A stretch of 64,000 nucleotides of DNA from Hymenobacter cheonanensis (GTDB taxonomy: Bacteria; Bacteroidota; Bacteroidia; Cytophagales; Hymenobacteraceae), in contig NZ_JAUQSW010000007.1 of NCBI RefSeq assembly GCF_030581075.1, forward strand, positions 186,001 through 250,000, read 5' to 3'. Under the pieces are notes generated by a model that did not search any database, was not told the DNA's origin, and worked only from the letters and a program-made list of their open reading frames with translations. The position numbers and the translations under genes are program-made. Positions 1 through 7,215 of this stretch are shown here, piece by piece (positions within the stretch are counted from its first letter, which is position 1; each line of letters begins with the position of its first letter).

Positions 1-297
1 CTTCACGGCGCGCAGCGTGTCGTTCTGGCTGGCGAAGATGGTTTCCTCCACCGTCAGGCTCTCATCAAACTCGGGCTGCTGGCCCAGGTAGGTGACCCGG
101 ATGCCCTGGCGGCGCGTAACCAGGCCGGTATCAGGGTTTTCGAGGCCGGCCAGCACCCGCATGAGCGTGGTTTTGCCGGTGCCGTTGATGCCCACAAAAG
201 CAATGCGCTGCCCTTGCTGCAGCCCAAAATTGAGGTCCTTAAACAGCCAGCGGTCGGCGTAATTCTTCGAGATATTCTCGGCGGAAAGCAAATTCAT
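1..297 (-). CDS. ABC-F family ATPase, N-terminal part (cut by window edge)
   Basis: The first 99 codons are present; the rest lies beyond the window. The Walker A motif GINGTGKTT is at residues 36-44, followed by a Q-loop-like YLGQQPEF. No membrane segment is seen. Known: ABC-F proteins (Uup/EttA type) carry two ATPase domains, lack membrane spans and act on the ribosome. The opening MNLLSAENISKNYADRWLF is typical of Uup-like members. The ATG is preceded by a TACCTTTG promoter box only 9 nt upstream, which fits this start and a very short leader. The ATPase class is secure; the subfamily is less so because only half a domain is visible. Confidence 0.88.
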   Translation of the reverse strand, partial: MNLLSAENISKNYADRWLFKDLNFGLQQGQRIAFVGINGTGKTTLMRVLAGLENPDTGLVTRRQGIRVTYLGQQPEFDESLTVEETIFASQNDTLRAVK

Positions 298-306
298 AAG
301 TACCCG

Positions 307-314
307 CAAAGGTA
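307..314 (-). promoter_or_regulatory. -7 box TACCTTTG of the ABC-F gene
   Basis: A perfect match to the Bacteroidota -7 consensus TAnnTTTG on the minus strand. Only 9 nt separate its last G from the ATG, so the transcript would be leaderless or nearly so. Confidence 0.6.
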
Positions 315-364
315 CGGCCTCCACTTCCTGTGGCGCGGGCGTTCTGTAATAAAGGGGATTCTAT

Positions 365-410
365 AAAGAGAAGGTCATGCTTGGGCTTCGCCCAGCATGA
401 CCTTCTCTTT
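365..410 (-). terminator. Hairpin terminator behind the aminotransferase gene
   Basis: Arms of about 20 bp (AAAGAGAAGGTCATGC... and its complement) pair with a single-base bulge around a TTCG loop. It starts 14 bp past the stop of the minus-strand aminotransferase gene, and the arms end in A/T-rich tracts. It could also be one of the mobile-type inverted repeats common in this genome. Confidence 0.6.
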
Positions 411-423
411 AAGGTATCAGCAA

Positions 424-1665
424 TTATTTCAGCGCAGCCAGGCTCTTTTTGATGCGCTCAAAGGCATCGGCCAGCTTGGCATCGGCGGCGGCGGTGCTGA
501 AGCGGATGCAGTCGGGCGCGCCAAACGAGTCGCCGCCCACGGCCGACACGTGCGCGTCGCGCAGCAGGTACAGCGCCAGGTCCGACGAGTCGTTGATGAC
601 CGCGCCATCGGGCGCGGTGCGGCCGAAGAACGCCGATACATTGGGGAAAATGTAGAAAGCGCCGTCGGGCGTGGGCGTTTTCAGACCTGGAATATCCTTT
701 ACCAAGTCCAGCACGAGGTCGCGGCGGCGGTGGTAGGCCTGCACCATTTCATCGGCCGAGGCGCGGCCGCCTTGCAGCGCGGCTAGCCCCGCCCGCTGCG
801 CAATAGAGCAGGTGCCCGAGGTAATCTGGCTTTGCAGCTTGTCGCAGGCGGCGGCCACGGCGGGGTGCGCGGCCAGGTAGCCCAGGCGCCAGCCCGTCAT
901 GGCGTAGCCCTTCGAGAAGCCGTTGATGGTGATAACCTGGTCTTTCACGGCGTCGAACTGCGCCAGGCTCACGTGCTCATCGGTGAAGTTGATGTACTCG
1001 TAAATCTCGTCGGCAATGGCAAAAATGCCGGGGTGCCGGGCCAGCACCTCGGCAATGGCCTCTAGCTCGGCCCGGCTGAACACGGCGCCGGTGGGGTTGC
1101 AGGGCGAGGAGTACATCACGGCCTTGGTGCGCGGCGTGATGGCGGCCTCAAACTCGGCGGCGGTCACCTTGTAGTCGTTTTCGAGCGCGCCCATGATGGG
1201 CACGGCCACGCCCTCGGCCAGCTCTACCTGCGCGGCGTAACTCACCCAGTAGGGCGAAAAAATGATAACCTCGTCGCCTGGGTTCACTAGGGTCATGATG
1301 ATGTTGCTGAGCGCCTGCTTGGCGCCGGTGCTCACCACAATCTGGTTGGGCGCGTAGGTCAAGTTGTTCTCACGCAGCAGCTTATCGCAGATGGCCTGGC
1401 GCAGGTCGAGGTAGCCCGGCACCGGCGTGTAGAACGTAAAGCCGTCGTCAATCGCCTTTTTGGCCGCGTCCTTGATGTACTGCGGGGTCTGAAAATCGGG
1501 CTCGCCAAAACTCAGGTTAATAACGTCGACGCCCTGGGCGGCCAGCTCGCGGCTTTTCTTGGCCATAGCGATGGTGGCCGACTCCTGAATCTGGAGAATG
1601 CGGTCGGAGAAATACACAGTGGGGTCGGCCGGCGTGGCAGCCGGGGTAGCAGTACTAGGCGACAT
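424..1665 (-). CDS. Class I/II aminotransferase, aspartate aminotransferase type
   Basis: PLP enzyme of 413 residues that probably transfers an amino group between aspartate and 2-oxoglutarate in the cytoplasm. Visible fold-type I landmarks: SFGEPDFQTP near residue 52, STGAKQAL at 112, SSPCNPTGAV at 186, the ADEIYEY loop at 218, the PLP lysine K252 in NGFSKGYAMTGWR, and R260. Length is normal for the AspB/AatA (I-gamma) group. Residues 1-20 are a low-complexity Ala/Pro/Thr extension ahead of the conserved core, but the ATG sits at a suitable distance from a TACTTTTG box. It is a single gene with its own promoter and terminator. Other prephenate or aromatic substrates cannot be excluded. Confidence 0.9.
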   Translation of the reverse strand: MSPSTATPAATPADPTVYFSDRILQIQESATIAMAKKSRELAAQGVDVINLSFGEPDFQTPQYIKDAAKKAIDDGFTFYTPVPGYLDLRQAICDKLLRENNLTYAPNQIVVSTGAKQALSNIIMTLVNPGDEVIIFSPYWVSYAAQVELAEGVAVPIMGALENDYKVTAAEFEAAITPRTKAVMYSSPCNPTGAVFSRAELEAIAEVLARHPGIFAIADEIYEYINFTDEHVSLAQFDAVKDQVITINGFSKGYAMTGWRLGYLAAHPAVAAACDKLQSQITSGTCSIAQRAGLAALQGGRASADEMVQAYHRRRDLVLDLVKDIPGLKTPTPDGAFYIFPNVSAFFGRTAPDGAVINDSSDLALYLLRDAHVSAVGGDSFGAPDCIRFSTAAADAKLADAFERIKKSLAALK

Positions 1666-1696
1666 AAGCTTAACTGATAAGAAACGATGCGAATCG

Positions 1697-1704
1697 CAAA
1701 AGTA
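1697..1704 (-). promoter_or_regulatory. -7 box TACTTTTG of the aminotransferase gene
   Basis: TAnnTTTG match on the minus strand, 31 nt before the ATG, giving an ordinary leader of about 25 nt. Confidence 0.55.
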
Positions 1705-1869
1705 TTGGCTCGCGCGGCGTTACGAATGAAGTGGCGCCGGTTTTCACGGTTTTTTTTGCTTTTGGTGGGGCAGGGATTAGCGAGCGACCAGTTGCCGGCT
1801 GGCTGCTACTAGCCCGCTAGCCTTGGTTTGCCCCAACGAGGCCGGGGGCCCCTAGCCCCCGGTGGCGGG

Positions 1870-1877
1870 TATCTTTG
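1870..1877 (+). promoter_or_regulatory. -7 box TATCTTTG
   Basis: Perfect TAnnTTTG box 19 nt before the ATG of the plus-strand gene at 1897, which supports that gene and its start. Confidence 0.55.
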
Positions 1878-1896
1878 AGCTTTAGTACAGTACCGC

Positions 1897-2373
1897 ATGA
1901 CCGCAACTACCCCCGACCCCGCCGGCGCCTTCGAGCGGGCCCGGGCCGGCCTCTGGGCCAGCCTGCAAAAGCACCTGGCCCTCATTTACCAGGCCGAAGC
2001 GGCCTTTAAGCAGGCCGTCGCCTTTGCCGATACGTTTCCTTTTTCGACCGCTGAGGTGGAGGCCGGGCAACTGGCCGACTACACCCGGCAGCGCGCCGCC
2101 CTGCGCGATTTATTTACCGACGAAACCACGCAGCTGGATACCCTGACGAAGGCCATCCGCACGAAAAGCTACGCCGAGGACGAAAAGAAACAGCTATACT
2201 TGCTGCTGCTGGGCTACCTCGACATCGCGGCGGCCGTGTTTGAGCGTCTGCGCGTACAGGTGCCCCGCGGCCTGCCTGCCGATGAGGAACTGGCCGCCAC
2301 CCAGGCCCGCTTCGAGCGGGTGCGCAGCTTCGCTCGCCTGCATGTGAAGGGCATTGCCGGGCTGCTGGGCTAG
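1897..2373 (+). CDS. Hypothetical all-helical cytoplasmic protein
   Basis: 158 residues with no signal peptide or membrane span. Long runs of Ala, Leu, Glu, Gln and Arg suggest a helical bundle, with a leucine-rich stretch (QLYLLLLGYLDIAAAVFERL) at about 103-122. I do not recognise a family. The gene has a good promoter box and the codon use of its neighbours, and it stops 14 bp before the end of the convergent PepSY gene. Probably real and conserved only in relatives; function unknown. Confidence 0.75.
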   Translation: MTATTPDPAGAFERARAGLWASLQKHLALIYQAEAAFKQAVAFADTFPFSTAEVEAGQLADYTRQRAALRDLFTDETTQLDTLTKAIRTKSYAEDEKKQLYLLLLGYLDIAAAVFERLRVQVPRGLPADEELAATQARFERVRSFARLHVKGIAGLLG

Positions 2374-2386
2374 CGCCCCGGCCGGC

Positions 2387-4012
2387 CTACCGCCGGGTGC
2401 GCACCAGCAGTACAAACCCGTAGAGCGTAACCACCAGCACACCCAGCGCCGAGAGAATGGCCACGGCGTCGCGCACGTTTTTGCCGGCCCAGTCCATCAG
2501 GAAAAACTTGTGCAGCACGGCGAAAGAAAGCCCTTCGCGCCGGTCGCCGTCGGTGACGAGGGCGGCCAGGCGGCCGCTGGCGGGCTCCACGTACAGGGCC
2601 GTGTGCTCGGGCGTGGCAAAGGCGAGCTTCATCACCGGCAGGCGCTTGTTCACAAAGCCATACTCGCCGGCAAACTTGGTTATCAGCTCGGGGCTGCCCA
2701 AGTTAGCCTGCGCCGAAGCCGGCCCGGCGGCCGGCGTGCCAAGGGCGGCGGGCGTTTCGGAAGTGAGGCTAGGGGCGGTGCAGCAGTCGGGGAGGGCGCC
2801 GTCTTCGGCGGCGCCGGTGGCAGTGGCCGGGGCGGCCTGGCCGTTGAGCTTCAGCATGAATTCCTGGCCTAGCTCGCGGGCGTAAAGCAGCTCGCCATCA
2901 GGCAGCAATTGGCCGTCGCGGGTGCTGCGGTACTGCACGGTGGGCGGGCTGCCGGCCGCGCCCTGGCTAGCCAGCCGGTAGTAGGGCTGGCCCGCTACCC
3001 GCACCAGCGACACGCGCTGCACCGGCGCCGGGCCGGCCAGGGCCTCGGTGAGCGGCCAGGTCAATTCGCTGGCCGCGAAGCCCGACACGCGGGCCACGGT
3101 GTCGCGGCGGTCGGGCGTGAGCTTTTGCCAGAGGTGGTACGAGGCGCTCAGGGCAAACGTGAAGGTGACAAACGCCACCCACAGCCCCAGCGTGCGGTGG
3201 CGCCGGCGCAGCCAGCCCACCTGGTCCTGGGCCGAGCGGGGCTGCCGCAGTTTCATCCGCACAAAGCCGTAAATGACCAGTCCGCTCAGCGCCGACAGCC
3301 AGATGATAGTTGTGAACACCAGCATGATGCCCAGGTGCCAGGGCCGCGGCAGCGCATCGAGGAAGTCCCAGTTGTGCATCATGCCAAATACCCACAAAAA
3401 GCGGGCGCGGGCCGTGTTGTTGAACGTGCCCATCCGGCTCTGCTCGGTTTCGATGAACACGGCCATGCCGTCGGGCCTGGCTAGGGTGATTTTCCACACC
3501 GGCAGCAGGCGGTTGATAAACTTGTAGTCGCTGGTGTAGTGCGTCAGGCGCGCAGCGCCGGCCACGGCCGAGGTCGAGTCGGCCGTGAGGTAGCGGGCCA
3601 CTTCTTCGGCATAGGCGCGGTCGCCGTCGGGCAGTTCCTGGCCGGTGGCGGCGGCAAAGTAGCGCAGCCGGCCCCGAAAGTCAGTAACCTGATAATAAGG
3701 CTGGTGGCGGTACTGCACCACGCGCAGGTTTTGGATGGCCGCCAGGTGGTGCCGGGCCAGCAACCCGGGCACGGGCAGGGCTAGCGCGGCGGCTTGCAGC
3801 GGCGGCGCGGGCACGGTTTCGTGGGCGATGGGCGGCCGCAGCCAGTTCGACATCAGCGGGTGCGAGATGCCGCTGAGCGTCCAGAGCACCACTGGCAGCA
3901 CCGTGATAAGGCCCAGGATGCGGTGCCAGCGATACATATGGCGGCCCACAAAGCGCCGCAGCGGCGAAGCCGCTGGCGTGGGCCGCGCCGGCGGGGTTGA
4001 AGTTGTTTGCAT
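2387..4012 (-). CDS. PepSY-associated transmembrane protein
   Basis: 541 residues from the ATG at 4012; the frame is open further upstream, but MQTTSTPP precedes the first conserved segment best. Four membrane spans are visible: HRILGLITVLPVVLWTLSGI near 31, WHLGIMLVFTTIIWLSALSG near 215, LWVAFVTFTFALSASYHL near 270, and one at the C-terminus (AILSALGVLVVTLYGFVLLV). The periplasmic stretches carry PepSY-like repeats (YYQVTDFRGRLRYF, YYRLASQG). Known: PepSY TM proteins often sit beside siderophore receptors and are thought to reduce or release iron. The TonB-dependent receptor gene next to it fits that, but the role is inferred from position. Confidence 0.85.
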   Translation of the reverse strand: MQTTSTPPARPTPAASPLRRFVGRHMYRWHRILGLITVLPVVLWTLSGISHPLMSNWLRPPIAHETVPAPPLQAAALALPVPGLLARHHLAAIQNLRVVQYRHQPYYQVTDFRGRLRYFAAATGQELPDGDRAYAEEVARYLTADSTSAVAGAARLTHYTSDYKFINRLLPVWKITLARPDGMAVFIETEQSRMGTFNNTARARFLWVFGMMHNWDFLDALPRPWHLGIMLVFTTIIWLSALSGLVIYGFVRMKLRQPRSAQDQVGWLRRRHRTLGLWVAFVTFTFALSASYHLWQKLTPDRRDTVARVSGFAASELTWPLTEALAGPAPVQRVSLVRVAGQPYYRLASQGAAGSPPTVQYRSTRDGQLLPDGELLYARELGQEFMLKLNGQAAPATATGAAEDGALPDCCTAPSLTSETPAALGTPAAGPASAQANLGSPELITKFAGEYGFVNKRLPVMKLAFATPEHTALYVEPASGRLAALVTDGDRREGLSFAVLHKFFLMDWAGKNVRDAVAILSALGVLVVTLYGFVLLVRTRR

Positions 4013-4056
4013 GAGGTTAAGGCTGGTAATGATGGGAATATTCTCGCCTTGCGTCA

Positions 4057-4182
4057 ACCTCACCCCCTAGCCCCCTCTCCTTGGGGAGAGGGGGAACTAG
4101 TCTTTAGTCATAGTTTCTAAGAGCTAGAACCAGCACTAGTCCCCCCTCTCCCCAAGGAGAGGGGGCTAGGGGGCGAGGTGAC
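4057..4182. repeat. Long imperfect inverted repeat (CCCCTCTCC family, copy 1)
   Basis: Arms of about 45 bp (ACCTCACCCCCTAGCCCCCT... and its complement) flank a short A/T-rich centre. Related elements are at 9247-9350, 45250-45400 and 50890-51024. It is non-coding and sits between the TonB receptor and the PepSY gene. It may be a MITE-like or REP-like element; in RNA it would fold into a strong stem. Confidence 0.8.
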
Positions 4183-4206
4183 CCGCCCGACGAGCTAAAG
4201 TGAGCG

Positions 4207-6546
4207 CTACTCCCGCGCCTTAGCGGCGAAAGTATACCCTAGCCCCAGCGTGACGGTGCGCGGCGCGGCGGCCGCGTAGGTGGTGCCGTATTGATTAGTA
4301 GTAGCGTTCACGGCGTAGAGCGCATTACCCAGGTTCACCACGTTGGCCCACACCTCCAGGCCGCGCGCCACCGCTTGCGGCAGGCGGTAGCCCAGGCGCA
4401 GGTTCAGCAGGTTGTAGCCGGCGTAGGTTTTGGTGTTGGCCGTGTTGGTGTAGAACTGGCCCACGCGCTGGTACTCCAGCCCGAGGCGGGCGCCGGGCGC
4501 AAAGCGCGGCTTGTAGAATATCTCCGCGTTGGCCAGCCAGTTGGGCGCGCCCACCATGCGGTTGCCGGCGTAGTCGCGGTTGCGGCCCTGCACTACCTCG
4601 CTGTAATCGAGGTAGGTATGGCGGGCGTTGGTGCCGCTGAGGCGGAAGTTTACTTCCGGCACCGGCGCATACGTCAGCGTGTACTCGACGCCCTGGTGGC
4701 GGGTGGCGCCCACGTTTTCGCTCTGCGTGGTATTGTCGGCCTGCAAGAGGCTCACGATTTCGTTGCGGCCCTCCATCTGGTAGAGGCTCAGGTCGATATA
4801 CACCTTGCGCTCAAATAAGGCGACCCAGCCGCCGGCCTCATAATTGGTGAAATTGGCCTGCTTCAGCTCAATAGTCTGGCGCGAGCTGTAGAGGCTGCCC
4901 GTTTCGGGGGGCTGGAAGCCGGTGCTGAAATTGGCGTACAAGCCCTGGGCCGGCCCGAGCGCGTAGGTCAGGCCGAGCTTGGGCGCCACGATGTTGTAGA
5001 CGTTATCCTGGCTAGCCTTTTTGCTCGTCTGCGCGCCGCTCAAATTATTGCTGAACTTGTACTGCACGCGGTCGTAGCGCAGGCCGCCCACTAGGCGCAG
5101 CGCCTCGGTGGCCTGCACCTCGTACTGGGCGTAGCCCGCCACGTTGGAGAGGTTGATTTTATAATCGTCGAGGTAGCGGCCGGTATCGGTGTAGCCGGTG
5201 TAAAAATTATTAGCTACATCCTTCTGAATCGTCAGAAAACGCGCGTAGTACGTGCTCGGGCTGTAGTCAAAATACCCGCCCAAAATGAGCCGCGAGTTCA
5301 GAAAACCCAGGTCGGCGCGGTGCTGCACCAAGGCGCCGTAGCTGTGAAATGACTGGTTGTTCACCTGCCCCGTCGAGCTTTGGTACACGCCGTTCACGCG
5401 CACATCGGCAATGTAGTAGCTCGGCAGCTGGCCGGTCGAGTTGTAGCGCGTGAAGGCCGTGAGGGCCGTTTGCTGGCTAGGGCTCCAGTCGTGCTCCAGG
5501 CGCAGGCTGCCGCGCACGGCCGTCACCTCGCGGTTGGTGAAGCGGTTGTTGCTCTGGTAGGTGCGGCTGTAGAAGTGCGCGCTGTCGAGCGTACCCGGCG
5601 TTTGGGTGTAGAGGTAATTATAGCTGCCGGTGCCAATAAGGCGCGTCTTGGCGTTGAAGGTATAATCGGCCCGCAACGTCCACGACTGCTTGTTGAAATC
5701 GGTATAATCCTGCCAGCCGCCGCGCTGCCGCGCCGCGTAGCCCCCCGCGTACAGCCCGAGCCGGCCCACCGTGCCGCTGGCGCTGGCATCTACGCGCCGG
5801 TAGCCGAAGTTGTCGCCCTGCACCGAGGCGCCCACCGTGGGCAGCGGCGTTGGCTGCTTGGTCAAAAAATTGACCGCCCCGCCAATGGCGTTGGAGCCGT
5901 AGAGCGACGAGGACGGGCCCTTCACCACCTCCACGCTGCGCACGCCGGCCTGGTTTATTTCGTACAGCGCGTTGTGGTTGAAGATACCGATGGGCCGGAT
6001 GGGCAGCCCGTCTTCTAAATACAGGTACACCGCGTTGGTCGTAATCGGCTGGCGGATAGCCATCATGTGCTGCTCGGCGCCCAGGTCTACCATGTACACG
6101 CCGGCCACTTTATTGAGCAGCTGGTAGGGCGCCGTGGCCTTGGTGTCGGCAATGAGCTGCGGCGAAATCTGGCTGATGGCCACCGGCGTTTCGGTGCGCC
6201 GCTCCTGCTCGCGGCTGCCCGATACCACTACGCCTTGCAGGCTCACGGGCGCCGCCTCCAGCCGCACGGTGAGGGCGTGGCCCGTGGCCGGCACGCGCAC
6301 GCGCTGCGTGTTGTAGCCAATAAACGAGATAGTTAGCTCGCGGCTATCGGCCGGCGCGGCCAGCACAAAGCGGCCGCTGGCATCGGTAGTCGTGCCGGCG
6401 CCGGTGCCCGGCGCTACTACCGTTACGCCCGGCAGCGGCTGCTGCGACTGCGCATCGAGAATTGTGCCGCGCACGGCGGCTTGCTGCGCCTGCGCGCTCA
6501 CCAGGCTAGCCACGGCCAGCCCGGCACCCATAAAAATACCTCTCAT
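4207..6546 (-). CDS. TonB-dependent receptor with carboxypeptidase-like N-terminal domain
   Basis: Outer-membrane receptor of 779 residues, probably for a ferric siderophore. In order: signal peptide (to about residue 20, AQAQQ), a CarboxypepD_reg-like beta-sandwich (about 24-110, VRGTILDAQSQQPLPGVTVV), a plug domain (about 120-235, with EVVKGPSSSLYGSNAIGGAVNF) and a 22-strand-type barrel ending in LGLGYTFAAKARE. The plug motif and the C-terminal aromatic/hydrophobic strand are clear. It is not a SusC type and has no SusD partner. The adjacent PepSY protein supports iron uptake; the exact ligand cannot be read from sequence. Confidence 0.9.
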   Translation of the reverse strand: MRGIFMGAGLAVASLVSAQAQQAAVRGTILDAQSQQPLPGVTVVAPGTGAGTTTDASGRFVLAAPADSRELTISFIGYNTQRVRVPATGHALTVRLEAAPVSLQGVVVSGSREQERRTETPVAISQISPQLIADTKATAPYQLLNKVAGVYMVDLGAEQHMMAIRQPITTNAVYLYLEDGLPIRPIGIFNHNALYEINQAGVRSVEVVKGPSSSLYGSNAIGGAVNFLTKQPTPLPTVGASVQGDNFGYRRVDASASGTVGRLGLYAGGYAARQRGGWQDYTDFNKQSWTLRADYTFNAKTRLIGTGSYNYLYTQTPGTLDSAHFYSRTYQSNNRFTNREVTAVRGSLRLEHDWSPSQQTALTAFTRYNSTGQLPSYYIADVRVNGVYQSSTGQVNNQSFHSYGALVQHRADLGFLNSRLILGGYFDYSPSTYYARFLTIQKDVANNFYTGYTDTGRYLDDYKINLSNVAGYAQYEVQATEALRLVGGLRYDRVQYKFSNNLSGAQTSKKASQDNVYNIVAPKLGLTYALGPAQGLYANFSTGFQPPETGSLYSSRQTIELKQANFTNYEAGGWVALFERKVYIDLSLYQMEGRNEIVSLLQADNTTQSENVGATRHQGVEYTLTYAPVPEVNFRLSGTNARHTYLDYSEVVQGRNRDYAGNRMVGAPNWLANAEIFYKPRFAPGARLGLEYQRVGQFYTNTANTKTYAGYNLLNLRLGYRLPQAVARGLEVWANVVNLGNALYAVNATTNQYGTTYAAAAPRTVTLGLGYTFAAKARE

Positions 6547-6663
6547 TCCCCTGATAATCAGACTAACTCAAACCCAACGGGGGCAAGGCCCAGCCAGGGC
6601 CCGGGCGTGCGCAACGCAGCCCCGGGCGCCAGCCAGCCGGCAACTCCCCAAACGGAGGTTGGT

Positions 6664-7038
6664 TTAGCCGAGCGGCGGGCGGAAAACGGCGCCCAGCGGG
6701 GCCGCGTAGTGCCCCGGCACCAGCGCCGCGGTGTAGCGGGGGCTAGCCGGCGTAGCCGGCCGGGCGGCCGCAACTTGCCAGGGGCCAAAGGTGGCGGGCA
6801 GCATTTCGAGCCGCTCCTTCACGGGGCCGGCCGACTTATTCTGGCGCTCTTCCTGCTGGCGGGCTTTCTTGGCGAAGTAGCACTTGCCGTCGCAGTGCAG
6901 GGCCGGGCGGGCCTTGTTTACGCAGTAGCGGGCCGTGATAACCGATTGGTTGAGTGCAAAATCCACCAGCAATACTTCGCGGCTGAACGATTGCAGCAGC
7001 ACCAGCGAAATAAAGAAATAGGCGAAAAATGCTTTCAC
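6664..7038 (-). CDS. Hypothetical membrane-anchored protein with CxxxxC motif
   Basis: 124 residues if the GTG at 7038 is the start. The frame is open to an ATG at 7113, but a TACCTTTG promoter box at 7059-7066 lies inside that extension, so the GTG start is preferred. An N-terminal hydrophobic segment (AFFAYFFISLVLLQSF) is followed by a conserved-looking core RYCVNKARPALHCDGKCYFAKK with three cysteines, then a variable Pro/Ala-rich tail. Proteins with an ALNQ...YCVNK...CNGKCYL pattern recur near TonB receptors in Bacteroidota; a metal-related role is only a guess. It lies directly upstream of the receptor gene. Confidence 0.7.
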   Translation of the reverse strand: MKAFFAYFFISLVLLQSFSREVLLVDFALNQSVITARYCVNKARPALHCDGKCYFAKKARQQEERQNKSAGPVKERLEMLPATFGPWQVAAARPATPASPRYTAALVPGHYAAPLGAVFRPPLG

Positions 7039-7058
7039 AGCGACCTGACTAGACAACG

Positions 7059-7066
7059 CAAAGGTA
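7059..7066 (-). promoter_or_regulatory. -7 box TACCTTTG
   Basis: TAnnTTTG match on the minus strand, 20 nt before the GTG at 7038. It decides the start of the gene at 6664-7038. Confidence 0.55.
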
Positions 7067-7215
7067 GCAGGCCCCGCACCCAACCCCGACTGCACCTCCG
7101 TCGTCACGGGCAATTTCCTCGCCCAACGGCCCCGCTGGCGGGGCTAGCGCCTTCTTTCCGTGGCTTATCGCAACTGCGCCGCCGCCACCATGTGCCTTGC
7201 CGGAAGGTAGCGGGG